Source of the DNA: Corynebacterium resistens DSM 45100
GTDB lineage: Bacteria; Actinomycetota; Actinomycetes; Mycobacteriales; Mycobacteriaceae
NCBI RefSeq assembly: GCF_000177535.2
Contig: NC_015673.1
Coordinates: 1,674,001 to 1,738,000, forward strand
Direction: 5' to 3'
DNA length: 64,000 nucleotides
Shown: positions 46,973 to 56,334 of the stretch, piece by piece
Position numbering within the stretch: the stretch's first letter is position 1
How the letters are laid out: every line of letters begins with the position of its first letter
Made by a program: the position numbers and the translations under genes
The notes under the pieces: model-generated
Seen by the model: only the letters and a program-made list of their open reading frames with translations
What the model was told of the DNA's origin: nothing
Database searches by the model: none

Positions 46973-47965
46973 CTAGCTGTGCCACGTCCCAGTCACGAAG
47001 CGGTCGCGCCCAGCTACATCCTGATGCTGCTCTACCACCCTTGCACCAGCTTCTTCCAACGCTCGCACCGTTGCCGCTCCGTTGGCATCATCGTGTTCTA
47101 TTCCGACGCCAACCTCTTCCCCTCCAGCAATAATCCCTAGGGCACCAAGCAATCCGGGGAGGAAATCCATGCCGTCCGAACCGGCGAACACAGCATCGGA
47201 CGGGTCGTGAAGGACCTCCGCGCCCACGGGCGCGGAGGTGGGAACATATGGCGGATTTGAGACAATCACATCCGGGCTAGCGCCCATGGGTAATTTGCGC
47301 ACTTCTTCCACATCGAGCAGGTCACAACGAAGGAAACGCACTTCCACGTTGTCGCTGATCAAGCCGCGGTGGCGTAACTGAGCTTCATTGTCACGGGCGA
47401 GGTGCAAGGCGACTTCGTGGAGTTCGATACCTATGATGAGTGCGTTCTGCGTGGCGTCGCTAAAACGGCAAGCCAGAGCCAGCGCAATGCTGCCCGGCCC
47501 AGTGCACAGATCAACCACCGAGATGCAGTGAGAGCTGTCATCGCTGTTGGTGGCTTCGTCCCGATGGATTTTTGCACGGCGGAGCGCTTCATGGAACGCC
47601 CAGTCGACAAGTAGTTCCGTTTCTGGGCGAGGTATGAAGCCGCCCGGGCGACAGAGAAAATCCACTCCATCAAAAACTGCAGCCCCAACGATGTGTTGCG
47701 CGGGAATGCGCTGAGTGCGCTGGCGAATCCAATCCGCAAAGACCCCTGGGGTGGAATGGTCGTGGTTGAAGAACACCTCGGTGGTGGACACGGGAATGCG
47801 CGGAACCTCTACCGAAGTTCTAGCACTGGGTGCCGCGCCCAGGGCATATGCCATCAAGAGTCGACTATCCACCAGCGGAGTTTCCACTCCCGCGCTTTGC
47901 AACTGGGCAGCGCCCCACCGAATGGCCTCACCAACTGTGCTCGGGGAGCCGGGAGCTTCAGGCAT
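46973..47965 (-). CDS. prmC: Peptide chain release factor N5-glutamine methyltransferase
   Basis: PrmC methylates the Gln of the GGQ motif in release factors RF1 and RF2. The 330-residue protein has an N-terminal helical domain and a SAM-dependent methyltransferase core with VVDLCTGPGSIALALA (motif I) and the substrate-glutamine motif DVIVSNPPYVPTSA. It is immediately downstream of prfA (19-bp gap), its substrate gene, as in most bacteria. It is longer than the ~280 residues of E. coli because of a Ser/Thr- and His-containing loop (VSTTEVFFNHDHSTPGVF) before the segment AQHIVGAAVFDG. Confidence 0.96.
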   Translation of the reverse strand: MPEAPGSPSTVGEAIRWGAAQLQSAGVETPLVDSRLLMAYALGAAPSARTSVEVPRIPVSTTEVFFNHDHSTPGVFADWIRQRTQRIPAQHIVGAAVFDGVDFLCRPGGFIPRPETELLVDWAFHEALRRAKIHRDEATNSDDSSHCISVVDLCTGPGSIALALACRFSDATQNALIIGIELHEVALHLARDNEAQLRHRGLISDNVEVRFLRCDLLDVEEVRKLPMGASPDVIVSNPPYVPTSAPVGAEVLHDPSDAVFAGSDGMDFLPGLLGALGIIAGGEEVGVGIEHDDANGAATVRALEEAGARVVEQHQDVAGRDRFVTGTWHS

Positions 47966-47984
47966 AGCCAGCAGCCTCTAACCT

Positions 47985-49064
47985 CTAATTGCTTTCAGCT
48001 TCGAGGCGACGTGCACGGTCTGCATCCTTCAAGGCAGCGAATAGCGACTCGAGGTCGCCACCCAAAACCGCGTCGAGGTTATTGGCCTTGTAGCCAATGC
48101 GGTGATCGGAAACGCGGGATTCCGGGAAGTTGTAGGTACGGATGCGCTCCGAACGATCCATTGTGCGGATCTGGGCTGCGCGCCCCTCAGCTGCTTCGGC
48201 CTCTGCTTTTTCCTCTTCCATTTGCTGCAGACGAGCAGCCAGGACCTGCATCGCGCGGGCCTTGTTCTGAATCTGGGAACGTTCCTTCTGGCAGGTAACG
48301 ACCACGCCGGTGGGCAGGTGCGTAATGCGAACCGCGGAGTCCGTGGTGTTCACGCCCTGGCCGCCCTTACCGGAGGAACGGTAGACGTCAATACGCAGAT
48401 CCTTTTCATCGATCTGCACGTCTTCCACCTCGTCTGGCTCTGGGTAAACCAGCACGCCAGCAGCCGAGGTCTGGATTCGCCCCTGGGACTCGGTCACAGG
48501 GATTCGCTGCACGCGGTGCACACCGCCTTCGAACTTGAACTCCGCCCACGCGCCATCACGGCTGGGTTGCTTGGAGCGGATGGACATGGTCATGTCTTTC
48601 ACTCCGCCTAGATCCGTTTCGTTTAGATCCAGCACCTCGGTGGCGAAACCGTGGCGCTCAGCGTAGCGCTGGTACATGCGGGCCAGCTCGCCGGCAAACA
48701 GTGCCGCTTCTTCGCCACCTGCACCAGACTTGATCTCCATGACGATGTCATCACCATCGTGAGGATCACGGGGTGCGAGCAGGTCTGTCAGCTTTTCCTC
48801 AAGTTCTGCGATTTCCGTTTCAAGGCGCTTTGCTTCTTCCGCAAACTCCGCGTCTTCGCTCGCCATTTCAGCAGCGGCCTCGTGATCTTCACGGGCCTGT
48901 TCCAGTTGCTGATGTGTCTGAATGATGGGTTGCAGCTCGGAGAACCGCTTGCCCACCTTGCGGGCTGCAGCTGGATCATTGTGCAGCTCAGGGTCACCCA
49001 GCTGCGCCTCCAACCCCTGGTACTCGGCCAGGATGTCATCGACCATTGAAGGGGAATTACTCAT
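47985..49064 (-). CDS. prfA: Peptide chain release factor 1
   Basis: RF1 recognises UAA and UAG stop codons and triggers peptide release. The 359-residue protein has the coiled N-terminal domain, the tripeptide anticodon PVT in [15 protein letters not shown], and the catalytic GGQ in [24 protein letters not shown]. The ATG at 49064 follows TAGGAT by seven bases (leaderless). It lies 63 bp after the rho stop and before prmC. Confidence 0.98.
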   Translation of the reverse strand: MSNSPSMVDDILAEYQGLEAQLGDPELHNDPAAARKVGKRFSELQPIIQTHQQLEQAREDHEAAAEMASEDAEFAEEAKRLETEIAELEEKLTDLLAPRDPHDGDDIVMEIKSGAGGEEAALFAGELARMYQRYAERHGFATEVLDLNETDLGGVKDMTMSIRSKQPSRDGAWAEFKFEGGVHRVQRIPVTESQGRIQTSAAGVLVYPEPDEVEDVQIDEKDLRIDVYRSSGKGGQGVNTTDSAVRITHLPTGVVVTCQKERSQIQNKARAMQVLAARLQQMEEEKAEAEAAEGRAAQIRTMDRSERIRTYNFPESRVSDHRIGYKANNLDAVLGGDLESLFAALKDADRARRLEAESN

Positions 49065-49071
49065 GGATTAA

Positions 49072-49077
49072 ATCCTA
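49072..49077 (-). promoter_or_regulatory. -10 box of prfA (leaderless)
   Basis: TAGGAT on the minus strand ends 7 bases before the ATG at 49064, in the 63-bp gap after rho, allowing prfA transcription independent of rho. Confidence 0.5.
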
Positions 49078-49127
49078 TACTTTCGCGCAGACAGTCAATC
49101 TTCCAATCAAACTTGGTTGATCGACAC

Positions 49128-51101
49128 CTACTCGTCGTCTTCCTCAGCCAAAGGCGCGGAACTTGCCACTTGCAGCATGAAATCGCGGTTCGTCTTCGAC
49201 TTACGCAGCTGCTTGATGAGCAAGTCGATTGCTGCCTGGGAATCCAAGGCGGACAGAATTCGCCGCAGCTTATGCATGATGCGCGCTTCTTCCGGCCCCA
49301 GCAGCAGCTCGTCTTTCCGGGTACCGGATGGGTTGACATCCACTGCCGGGAACACCCGGCGTTCTGCAATCTTGCGATCCAGTTTAAGTTCAGCGTTGCC
49401 TGTGCCCTTGAATTCCTCGAAGATCACGGTATCGCCGGCGGAGCCGGTCTCGACCATGGCCGTCGCGATGATCGTCAAGGAACCACCATTTTCGATGTTG
49501 CGGGCAGCACCCAAGAAGCGCTTTGGCGGATACAACGCATTGGAATCCACACCACCTGAGAGGATACGGCCAGAGGCGGGCGAAGAGTTGTTGTACGCAC
49601 GTCCCAAGCGGGTGATGGAATCCAGCAGCAACACCACATCCTTGCCCTGTTCAACAAGCCGCTTGGCACGTTCCACAGCCAGCTCGGCAACGTTGGTGTG
49701 CTCACCCGGCGGACGGTCAAAGGTGGAGGCAATGACCTCTCCCTTGACACTGCGTTGCATGTCGGTGACTTCTTCCGGGCGCTCATCGACCAGCACGACC
49801 ATGAGGTAACACTCAGGGTTATTGGTAGCAATCGCGTTGGCGATGTCCTGCAGGATCGTCGTCTTACCAGCCTTTGGTGGTGAGACGATAAGCGCGCGCT
49901 GCCCCTTACCAATGGGCATAATCAGGTCAATCACGCGGGTGGTGAGAATTTTTGGCTCGGTTTCCAAACGCAGCCGCTGGTTAGGGTACAGCGGGGTTAG
50001 CTTGGAAAAATGTGGCCGCGCTGCTGCCTCTTCAGGGCTGAGTCCATTAACCGTTTCCACCTGGTGGATAGGGGTGTACTTCTGCCGATTGCGTCCGCGA
50101 CCATGGTGATTGTTGTTCTGGTTCTTGTTACGGATAAACCCGGTGATGGCATCTCCGTGGCGCATACCGTGCTTGCGTGCCGTGTTCATCGGCACATAAA
50201 CATCAGTCGGACCCGCATGGTAGCCAGTGGTGCGCAGGAATGCGGTATTGGCATCCACGAAGTCGAGAATGCCCGCCACGGGCGTTAGCTTTTCTGGCTC
50301 GTTATTACCGTTGTTGGCATTTCCATTGTCCCCACCATCACGGTCGCCGCCCTTACCGCGACCGTCGCGACCATCTCGGTTATTGCGGTTGCGACCACCA
50401 CGACCCTCATCGTTGCCGTCGTTGCGGTTGTTGCCGTTTCCATCCTCACGATCTCCCCCGCGATCATTACCGCCATCGCGATGCCGGCGGTTCCGACGAT
50501 TGCGGCGATTGCGACGATTTTCGCGTCCGCCCCGGCGGTGACGATTACCGCGCTGGTCGTCATCGTCTTCACCATCCCGGCGATCCCGATCATCGCGGTT
50601 GTCGGAGCCATCGTTGTTTCCACGGTCGTCGCGGCCGTTGGTCCTGCCGTTGTTGTCGCGGTCACGCCCCTTGCGATCCGCATCGCCGCCGGCGGGGCTG
50701 TCAGAACCGTCACCTTCACCAGAGGTGTTGTTGCTCGCAGCTCCTTGATCGCCGGCGCGCGCGTTATCACCTGTGGCACCATTTTCGTCGGCGGAAAGGG
50801 AAACATCTTTGCGCACTACGCGGCGCCGTGGTCGGCGCGTTGCAGAATTCCCCTCGGCGTCGGAATCAGAGGAATCAACAGAGCCAGTGGCAGCAGATTC
50901 CGTCCGCGGCGTGGAAGTAGCACCCCGAGATGCAGACGGCCCCCTGCCACCTGCGGTTTCAATAGCAGCGATGAGGTCACCCTTACGCAAAGCGGAGGTG
51001 CCTTTGAGCCCCTGGGCAGTGGCAATCTGGCGCAATTCGGTCAGCTTTAGGGTCGCCAAACCATTGGCCTCGGCCCGGGAAAGAATGTCGGACAGGCTCA
51101 C
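49128..51101 (-). CDS. rho: Transcription termination factor Rho with large disordered insert
   Basis: The hexameric RNA helicase that ends transcription at rut sites. In 657 residues: Rho-N domain (TLKLTELRQIATAQGLKGTSALRKGDLIAAIE, ~15-50); a ~210-residue disordered region rich in Asp, Arg, Asn and Gly (NRRNRRNRRNRR, DDRGNNDGSDNRDDRDRRDG); the cold-shock-like RNA-binding domain (VAGILDFVDANTAFLRTTGY); and the ATPase core with Walker A SPPKAGKTT (~410) and Walker B VVLLLDSITRLGRAYN. The insert is characteristic of high-GC Gram-positive Rho and helps binding to structured RNA. The GTG at 51101 is preceded by AAAGGA five bases away, so this gene has a leader. It heads the rho-prfA-prmC-tsaC-wecA-atpI series. 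Confidence 0.97.
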   Translation of the reverse strand: MSLSDILSRAEANGLATLKLTELRQIATAQGLKGTSALRKGDLIAAIETAGGRGPSASRGATSTPRTESAATGSVDSSDSDAEGNSATRRPRRRVVRKDVSLSADENGATGDNARAGDQGAASNNTSGEGDGSDSPAGGDADRKGRDRDNNGRTNGRDDRGNNDGSDNRDDRDRRDGEDDDDQRGNRHRRGGRENRRNRRNRRNRRHRDGGNDRGGDREDGNGNNRNDGNDEGRGGRNRNNRDGRDGRGKGGDRDGGDNGNANNGNNEPEKLTPVAGILDFVDANTAFLRTTGYHAGPTDVYVPMNTARKHGMRHGDAITGFIRNKNQNNNHHGRGRNRQKYTPIHQVETVNGLSPEEAAARPHFSKLTPLYPNQRLRLETEPKILTTRVIDLIMPIGKGQRALIVSPPKAGKTTILQDIANAIATNNPECYLMVVLVDERPEEVTDMQRSVKGEVIASTFDRPPGEHTNVAELAVERAKRLVEQGKDVVLLLDSITRLGRAYNNSSPASGRILSGGVDSNALYPPKRFLGAARNIENGGSLTIIATAMVETGSAGDTVIFEEFKGTGNAELKLDRKIAERRVFPAVDVNPSGTRKDELLLGPEEARIMHKLRRILSALDSQAAIDLLIKQLRKSKTNRDFMLQVASSAPLAEEDDE

Positions 51102-51498
51102 GTAGGTCCTTTCACATTGCAGCCTGCGCAGATGGGAACGGGTGTTCACTTCAAAAGTGCGCACTTTCGCCCACTGAAGGCAGCATGGAATTTTCGATTT
51201 AAACGTGTGGATAAGTGGGGATGGTTGAGAAAACTATGGTTGGCCGATCACACGGGAGCTATTTTTCACCGCACATATTGCAGCTAATCCAAGCCCAAGG
51301 CCGGAAAACCATCCTCGACGATCCGCAAACTTCGCTGGGCTGTGATGTGGAGCCAAACGCGAAATGTAACGAAATCACAAATACTTTAACACCCCTTGCG
51401 GAAATTTCCAGAAATAGGGCTAGCTATGCCGTGACTCATGGGGCTATCACGCATCAATCTGCACAAGCAGCGCCGCCTTCGATGGCATTAGAGCACGC
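51102..51498. other. Gene-free region between rho and the acyl-CoA ligase gene (rho leader?)
   Basis: About 400 bp without a credible gene. On the minus strand it is the upstream region of rho and may contain a long 5' leader; rho is autoregulated through its leader in other bacteria, but I see no defined hairpin or promoter pair. Around 51370-51400 the DNA is AT-rich. The right end carries the -10 of the ligase gene. Confidence 0.45.
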
Positions 51499-51504
51499 TA
51501 GGCT
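51499..51504 (+). promoter_or_regulatory. -10 box of acyl-CoA ligase gene (leaderless)
   Basis: TAGGCT ends 8 bases before the ATG at 51513. Confidence 0.55.
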
Positions 51505-51512
51505 AGGGAATT

Positions 51513-53270
51513 ATGAAGTCGGTATCCATGGAATCCACAATGCAAGAAATCCCTCTTTTGGTGAGCCGGATTGTGGAATACGGCCGGTCGGTCCATTACA
51601 ACGCATCGATTTCCACGTATTTCAATGCCGAACCCGAAGTCACCACATTTGGCGAGGTAGGCAATCGCTGCGCTGCTTTGGCCCACGCACTACGGGATAT
51701 TTTCGATGTGCAGCCCGGCGACCGGGTCGCCACGTTGATGTCGAACTGCGCTGAGCACCTCGAAACGATGCTGGCAACCATGTCCATGGGCGCTATTTTC
51801 CACCCATTGAACCGCTACCTCATGGGTGAACAAATTGGGCACATCATTGCCCATGCACAGGACAAGATCATCGTTTGCGACCCCACTTACGCTGAACTAC
51901 TCATCCCACTGCTCGACGATTGCCCCACCGTGGAAGGGGTGGTTGTTCTTGATGCCGCGGGTATTGATTCCGACGCCGCGCGCCCCATCGCGGACGTCGT
52001 CACATTGGTGAAAGAACATGTTGGTAGAGATTTACCTGTCATTGGGTACGAAGCTGCCCTTGACGGACGACCAAGCCAATACGACTGGCCGGTTTTCGCA
52101 GAAACCACTGCCGCAGCGGTCTGTTATTCCACAGGTACAGAGGGCAAACCCAAAGCCGTGGTGTATTCCCACCGCAGCTTATGGCTGCATTCCATGAGTT
52201 TGCAATCGACAGATAGTTTCTCCATCCGAAACGGCACAGCGTTTTTGGCGTGTGTACCGATCTACCACGTGTTGAGTTGGGGGGTTCCTTTAACAGCGTT
52301 CATGGTGGGCGCACCCATGGTGTTCGTGGGCCGAACTGCCACCCCAGCGCATCTTGCGCATGTGATTGCCGATGCGATGCCTCGCCAAGCCCACGGCGCC
52401 CCTACTGTCTGGACTGCTCTCATGGTGCACTATCAAAGCCACCCTCCGGCGAAAATGAGTCTGCAGGAAATCTACGCTGGTGGTTCGCAGGTCTCCCCAG
52501 CGATCATCGCCAACTGGGAAGAGCGCTTCGGTGTGGACGTCATTCACGCTTGGGGAATGACAGAAACGGGCCCGGTGGGTTCCGTTGCGCATCCCCCAGC
52601 AGGCGTGGCTGGTGAAGCGCGCCAACGGTATCGAGATTCGCAAGGCCGGTTCCCTGTCGGCATCGAATACCGCATCGTTGACGACAATGGAAAGGTTTTG
52701 CCCAACCACGACCGCAACGCGGGTGAGCTTCAGGTGCGTGGCAATACTGTCACGGGGCGCTATTACGAGCCGATGGAAAACCCAGCCAAAGCCGACGGAT
52801 CAACCAACGCGGGTCCTGCAGCGGTTAACGATGACCGATTCACTACGGACGGCTGGTTACGTACAGGCGACATAGGCACGGTCAATAAAGACGGCTACTT
52901 AACGATTCACGACCGCAAGAACGACCTGATCCGTTCCGGCGGAGAATGGATCTACTCGGCCGCTTTGGAGAATTACCTCATGGAGGCCCGCGAGATCATC
53001 GAGGCTGCAGTCATCGGCATTCCGGACGAGCGATGGGGGCAGCGCCCCTTGGCTGTGGTCAATCTCACTCCAGATACCCCACGTACACGCGAAACCGCAG
53101 AATCCCTTGCGAAATTCATCGGCCGGCAGGTTCCTCAGTGGATGGTGCCGGAGAACTGGACGTTCGTTGACAGCATTTTCAAAACCAGCGTGGACAAGTT
53201 TGACAAGAAAGATATCCGGACGGCCTACCAGCGCGGGTCATTTGAAGTAATTACCCTCCCCAAAGCGTAA
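51513..53270 (+). CDS. Fatty-acyl-CoA ligase / AMP-binding enzyme (FadD-like)
   Basis: An ANL-superfamily adenylating enzyme that activates a carboxylic acid to acyl-AMP and then acyl-CoA. The 585-residue protein has the P-loop A3 motif VCYSTGTEGKPKAVVYSHRS, A5 VIHAWGMTETGPVG, the A7-A8 hinge WLRTGDIGTVNKDGYLTIHDRKNDLIRSGGEWIYSA, and the catalytic lysine region near the C-terminus (SIFKTSVDKFDKKDIR). The closest recognisable relatives are medium/long-chain ligases of the AlkK/FadD group; chain length cannot be told. With etfBA elsewhere in the window it suits fatty-acid use, common in lipophilic corynebacteria. It is followed by a DedA gene after 11 bp. Confidence 0.9.
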   Translation: MKSVSMESTMQEIPLLVSRIVEYGRSVHYNASISTYFNAEPEVTTFGEVGNRCAALAHALRDIFDVQPGDRVATLMSNCAEHLETMLATMSMGAIFHPLNRYLMGEQIGHIIAHAQDKIIVCDPTYAELLIPLLDDCPTVEGVVVLDAAGIDSDAARPIADVVTLVKEHVGRDLPVIGYEAALDGRPSQYDWPVFAETTAAAVCYSTGTEGKPKAVVYSHRSLWLHSMSLQSTDSFSIRNGTAFLACVPIYHVLSWGVPLTAFMVGAPMVFVGRTATPAHLAHVIADAMPRQAHGAPTVWTALMVHYQSHPPAKMSLQEIYAGGSQVSPAIIANWEERFGVDVIHAWGMTETGPVGSVAHPPAGVAGEARQRYRDSQGRFPVGIEYRIVDDNGKVLPNHDRNAGELQVRGNTVTGRYYEPMENPAKADGSTNAGPAAVNDDRFTTDGWLRTGDIGTVNKDGYLTIHDRKNDLIRSGGEWIYSAALENYLMEAREIIEAAVIGIPDERWGQRPLAVVNLTPDTPRTRETAESLAKFIGRQVPQWMVPENWTFVDSIFKTSVDKFDKKDIRTAYQRGSFEVITLPKA

Positions 53271-53273
53271 AAT
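53268..53273 (+). promoter_or_regulatory. -10 box of dedA-like gene overlapping the ligase stop codon (leaderless)
   Basis: TAAAAT ends 8 bases before the ATG at 53282; its first three bases are the TAA stop of the acyl-CoA ligase gene. Confidence 0.5.
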
Positions 53274-53281
53274 CGCCCCTT

Positions 53282-53938
53282 ATGTTGACTACCACCCTCG
53301 CGCTGGGGCCGGCATGGCTGGACCCCATGCAACTATTGAGCGGCTCCGGACCATTTGGCACGGCAATTCTGCCAGCCATGCTGGTGATCGTTTTTATCGA
53401 ATCGGGCCTACTCTTCCCTTTGCTCCCCGGCGATTCGCTTTTGTTCACTGCTGGTCTGCTCGCCAATCAGCCCGACCCATTCGCCCCGCTCTGGTTGGTC
53501 ATGGTTCTTTCGCCCGTAGCCGCTATCCTTGGCGACCAAGTCGGCTACTACATCGGCCATCGATTCCAACCGCATATCGCTAACCGCCCCGACGGGCGAA
53601 TTTTCAAGCAAGCTTATGTGAAACAGACGGAGGAGTTCTTCGCCAAGCACGGACCCATTACCGTCATTTTGTGCCGCTTCGTTCCCATCGTCCGCACCTA
53701 CGCTCCTCTGGTCGCTGGTATGGCAAAGATGAGTTACCGCACGTTCATCGCCTACAACGTGATTGGTGGAGTCATCTGGGGTGCTGGCGTGGTTGGGCTT
53801 GGCGCCATGCTGGGTGAAATCGCTTTCGTACGCAACAACATTGAGGCAATTTTCCTGGGGCTCGTTGCCCTATCGGTTGTGCCCGGCATTTTCGGCATCG
53901 TGAAGTCGTGGACTTCCAAACGTAAATCTGCCAAGTAG
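53282..53938 (+). CDS. DedA/SNARE-associated family membrane protein
   Basis: A 218-residue integral membrane protein with about five hydrophobic segments. The first part (ILPAMLVIVFIESGLLFPLLPGDSLLFTAGLLA) contains the family E-x(3)-FPLLPGDSLL motif, followed by GDQVGYYIGHRF and FFAKHGPITVILCRFVPIVRTYAPLVAGMAKMSYRTFIAYNVIGGVIWG with the conserved Arg and Gly/Pro residues. DedA proteins are implicated in polyprenyl-phosphate and phospholipid translocation across the membrane and in proton-motive-force homeostasis. It has no ribosome binding site but a leaderless -10. It converges on thrB. Confidence 0.93.
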   Translation: MLTTTLALGPAWLDPMQLLSGSGPFGTAILPAMLVIVFIESGLLFPLLPGDSLLFTAGLLANQPDPFAPLWLVMVLSPVAAILGDQVGYYIGHRFQPHIANRPDGRIFKQAYVKQTEEFFAKHGPITVILCRFVPIVRTYAPLVAGMAKMSYRTFIAYNVIGGVIWGAGVVGLGAMLGEIAFVRNNIEAIFLGLVALSVVPGIFGIVKSWTSKRKSAK

Positions 53939-53975
53939 GTGAACAGGGCTGCGACCCACCCATCGCGTGCCGTAT

Positions 53976-53996
53976 TTCCCGCCTTGGGTGCGGGAA
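53976..53996. terminator. Hairpin between converging dedA-like gene and thrB
   Basis: TTCCCGC and GCGGGAA (7-bp stem) around a 7-base loop, in the middle of the 128-bp convergent space. There is no T-tract; the termination role is tentative. Confidence 0.35.
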
Positions 53997-54066
53997 CTAC
54001 TTGCAAAGCGGGGTATTACTTAATCAGCGGGCACGGCAAGAAGTTATCCAGCAGGTGCGGTAAGTC

Positions 54067-54993
54067 CTAGCCGTTAACTTCCACCTGCACTGGGCCCGCA
54101 ACCTCTAGTTCAAGCACGCGGATGCCGCGTTCTATCGCTTCATCTTTCAGCTTCTGGTCCACGTCCTCTGTGGACAGCACCATGATCGTTGGACCCGCGC
54201 CCGAAAGGAATGCTGGGTAGCCCAAGTTTCGTAAGCGGTTCACCCACTCTGCCGTGATCGGCAACACTTCAGCACGATATGTCTGGTGCAAACGATCCCG
54301 AGTTCCTTCCCACAGCAAAGACGGATCATGCTGCAAAGCTATCGTCATAACCGCAGTTCGCGACACGTTGAAACGAGCATCAAGGTGGGAAACATCACTG
54401 GGCAGCACGCGGCGCACCGCTTCCGTCGAAGCGTGAAAGTCCGGGACGAAAGCCGTCGCCTTAATTGCCTCGTGCACCTTTACACCGACTGCATAGTGCT
54501 TGGGTTCACTGTGCCCATCGATAGGCACGTTCGTCCACGAGACAACCGCCCCACCTAAAATGGAGGCCGCTGCGTTATCTGGATGCCCTTCGAAGGCAGA
54601 GGCCAGTTGCACCAGTTGATCATCACCAAGCGGAAAACCTGCCAAACCGTTGGCCGCGCACACACCAGCTACCGCGGCGGAAGCAGAGGAACCCAATCCC
54701 CGGGATTGCGGAATTGAATTATGACAAGTTACCTTCAGGCCACGCACGGATACATCAGCCGCTTTCAAGCCGGCGCGAATAGCACGGACAACGAGATGCG
54801 ACTCGTCTAACGGAACTTCGCCTTGCCCTTCACCTGTGACTTCAACGACCAGCGGGGCGTCGGTAACCTCCACCGTGACGTGGTCATAGAGGCCAAGCGC
54901 CAACCCCAAGGTATCGAAACCGGGGCCTAGATTGGCCGAAGAAGCTGGAATCTTGACGGTAGCTTTACGGCCGACGGGAATCTCAGTTGTCAC
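54067..54993 (-). CDS. thrB: Homoserine kinase
   Basis: It phosphorylates homoserine for threonine synthesis. A 308-residue GHMP kinase: N-terminal [25 protein letters not shown], the ATP-binding Gly/Ser-rich motif [23 protein letters not shown], and the C-terminal motif [13 protein letters not shown]. The GTG start at 54993 has GGAAGG seven bases upstream and lies 3 bp after the hom stop, so hom-thrB is one operon. Downstream is a convergent dedA-like gene. Confidence 0.97.
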   Translation of the reverse strand: MTTEIPVGRKATVKIPASSANLGPGFDTLGLALGLYDHVTVEVTDAPLVVEVTGEGQGEVPLDESHLVVRAIRAGLKAADVSVRGLKVTCHNSIPQSRGLGSSASAAVAGVCAANGLAGFPLGDDQLVQLASAFEGHPDNAAASILGGAVVSWTNVPIDGHSEPKHYAVGVKVHEAIKATAFVPDFHASTEAVRRVLPSDVSHLDARFNVSRTAVMTIALQHDPSLLWEGTRDRLHQTYRAEVLPITAEWVNRLRNLGYPAFLSGAGPTIMVLSTEDVDQKLKDEAIERGIRVLELEVAGPVQVEVNG

Positions 54994-54996
54994 GGC

Positions 54997-56334
54997 CTAG
55001 CCTTCCATGCGGATAACGGAGGTCACGGTCTTGACCGCTTCCAGTGCCTGCAGCGCCTTGACGGTGGCTTCAAGGTCACGCTCCTTAGCATGGTGGGTAA
55101 TCACCACGAGGCGTGCGCCATCTTTGAGACCCTCTTGGCGCACTGTCTTTAGACTGACGCCACGCTCAGAGAATGCGTTGGACACCTCCGCCAACACACC
55201 AATTCGGTCAATGACCTCCATATCCACGTGGTAACGGGTGGAGATCTCACCGAAGTCTGCAATAGGCAGCTCCGCGTAGGTGGAGTCCCCTGGCCCCTTG
55301 CCACCATGAATGATGTTGCGGGCGGCAGCGACCGTATCACCGAGCACAGCGGAAGCGGTTGGCCCCCCGCCAGCACCGTTGCCATAGAACATCAGGCGGC
55401 CGGCAGATTCGGATTCAACGAACACGGCGTTGTAGGACTCAGAGACACTTGCCAGTGGGTGGTTGAGGGGAACGAGAGCTGGGTATACGCGTGCGGACAC
55501 GGTTTCTTGCCCTTCGGTGTTGGTGAGCCGCTCACAAATGGCGAGCAATTTGATGGTGGAGTCCGCGGCCTTGGCGGCTTCGATGTCTTCAACCGTGATG
55601 TTGCGGATACCTTCGGTGTGGACGTCGGAGCCGGCCACGCGGGTGTGGAATGCCAAGGAGGCGAGGATAGCGGCCTTGCTGGCGGCATCGAACCCGTCTA
55701 CATCGGCACTTGGATCCGCCTCGGCGTAACCCAAGTCGGTAGCTTCTTGGAGCATCTCGTCATAGCTGGCCCCGCGCTCATACATCGCGTCGAGGATGAA
55801 GTTGGTGGTGCCGTTGACGATGCCCATTATGGCGTTGACCTTGTCTCCGGCCAGGGAGCGCAGCAGTGGGCCAACCACGGGGATCGCAGCTGCGACGGCG
55901 GCTTCGAAGAACAGATCCTTGCCTGCCTTTTCTGCAGCTTCAGATAGCTCATCGGCGTGGGCTGCGATGAGCGCCTTGTTGGCGGTCACCACCGCCTTGC
56001 CCTCATTGAGGGCGGTCAGGACGACCTCCCGGGGGTAGTCGATGCCACCGATGACCTCGATGACAAGATCGACGTCATCGCGCTTGACCAGCGCGAGTGC
56101 ATCATCGGTGAGAATCTCCTTTTCGACACCTTCGCGGGGCTTGGTGACGTCGGAGACCGCCACCCCGCGAACTTCCAGAGGTCCGCCAACACGCGCCGCG
56201 AACTCATCGCGACGCTCACGCATTAACCGCAAAACCTCCGCGCCCACGGTGCCCAGACCCAGCAGGGCAACACCAACGGTTTCGCCTGTACCCTTGCCGG
56301 GGTTGAAAGTGGTCTGAGAGGTGCTGTCGGTCAT
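54997..56334 (-). CDS. hom: Homoserine dehydrogenase
   Basis: It reduces aspartate semialdehyde to homoserine, the branch point to threonine, isoleucine and methionine. The 445-residue protein has the NAD(P) loop VGVALLGLGTVGAEV, VVTANKALIAAH, the catalytic segment GIVNGTTNFILDAMYERG with AEADPSADVDGFDAASKAAILA, and a C-terminal ACT domain (YHVDMEVIDRIGVLAEVSNAFSERGVSLKTVRQEG) by which threonine inhibits related corynebacterial enzymes. The ATG at 56334 has AAGGAGAG upstream. An 87-codon frame overlaps its start by ATGA. thrB follows after 3 bp. Confidence 0.97.
   Translation of the reverse strand: MTDSTSQTTFNPGKGTGETVGVALLGLGTVGAEVLRLMRERRDEFAARVGGPLEVRGVAVSDVTKPREGVEKEILTDDALALVKRDDVDLVIEVIGGIDYPREVVLTALNEGKAVVTANKALIAAHADELSEAAEKAGKDLFFEAAVAAAIPVVGPLLRSLAGDKVNAIMGIVNGTTNFILDAMYERGASYDEMLQEATDLGYAEADPSADVDGFDAASKAAILASLAFHTRVAGSDVHTEGIRNITVEDIEAAKAADSTIKLLAICERLTNTEGQETVSARVYPALVPLNHPLASVSESYNAVFVESESAGRLMFYGNGAGGGPTASAVLGDTVAAARNIIHGGKGPGDSTYAELPIADFGEISTRYHVDMEVIDRIGVLAEVSNAFSERGVSLKTVRQEGLKDGARLVVITHHAKERDLEATVKALQALEAVKTVTSVIRMEG

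Noticed and set aside
50177..50920. 247-codon plus-strand His/Arg/Cys-rich frame opposite the rho insert
   Set aside because: It is the complement of the repetitive Asp/Arg/Asn/Gly-coding DNA of rho; low complexity makes long antisense frames likely.
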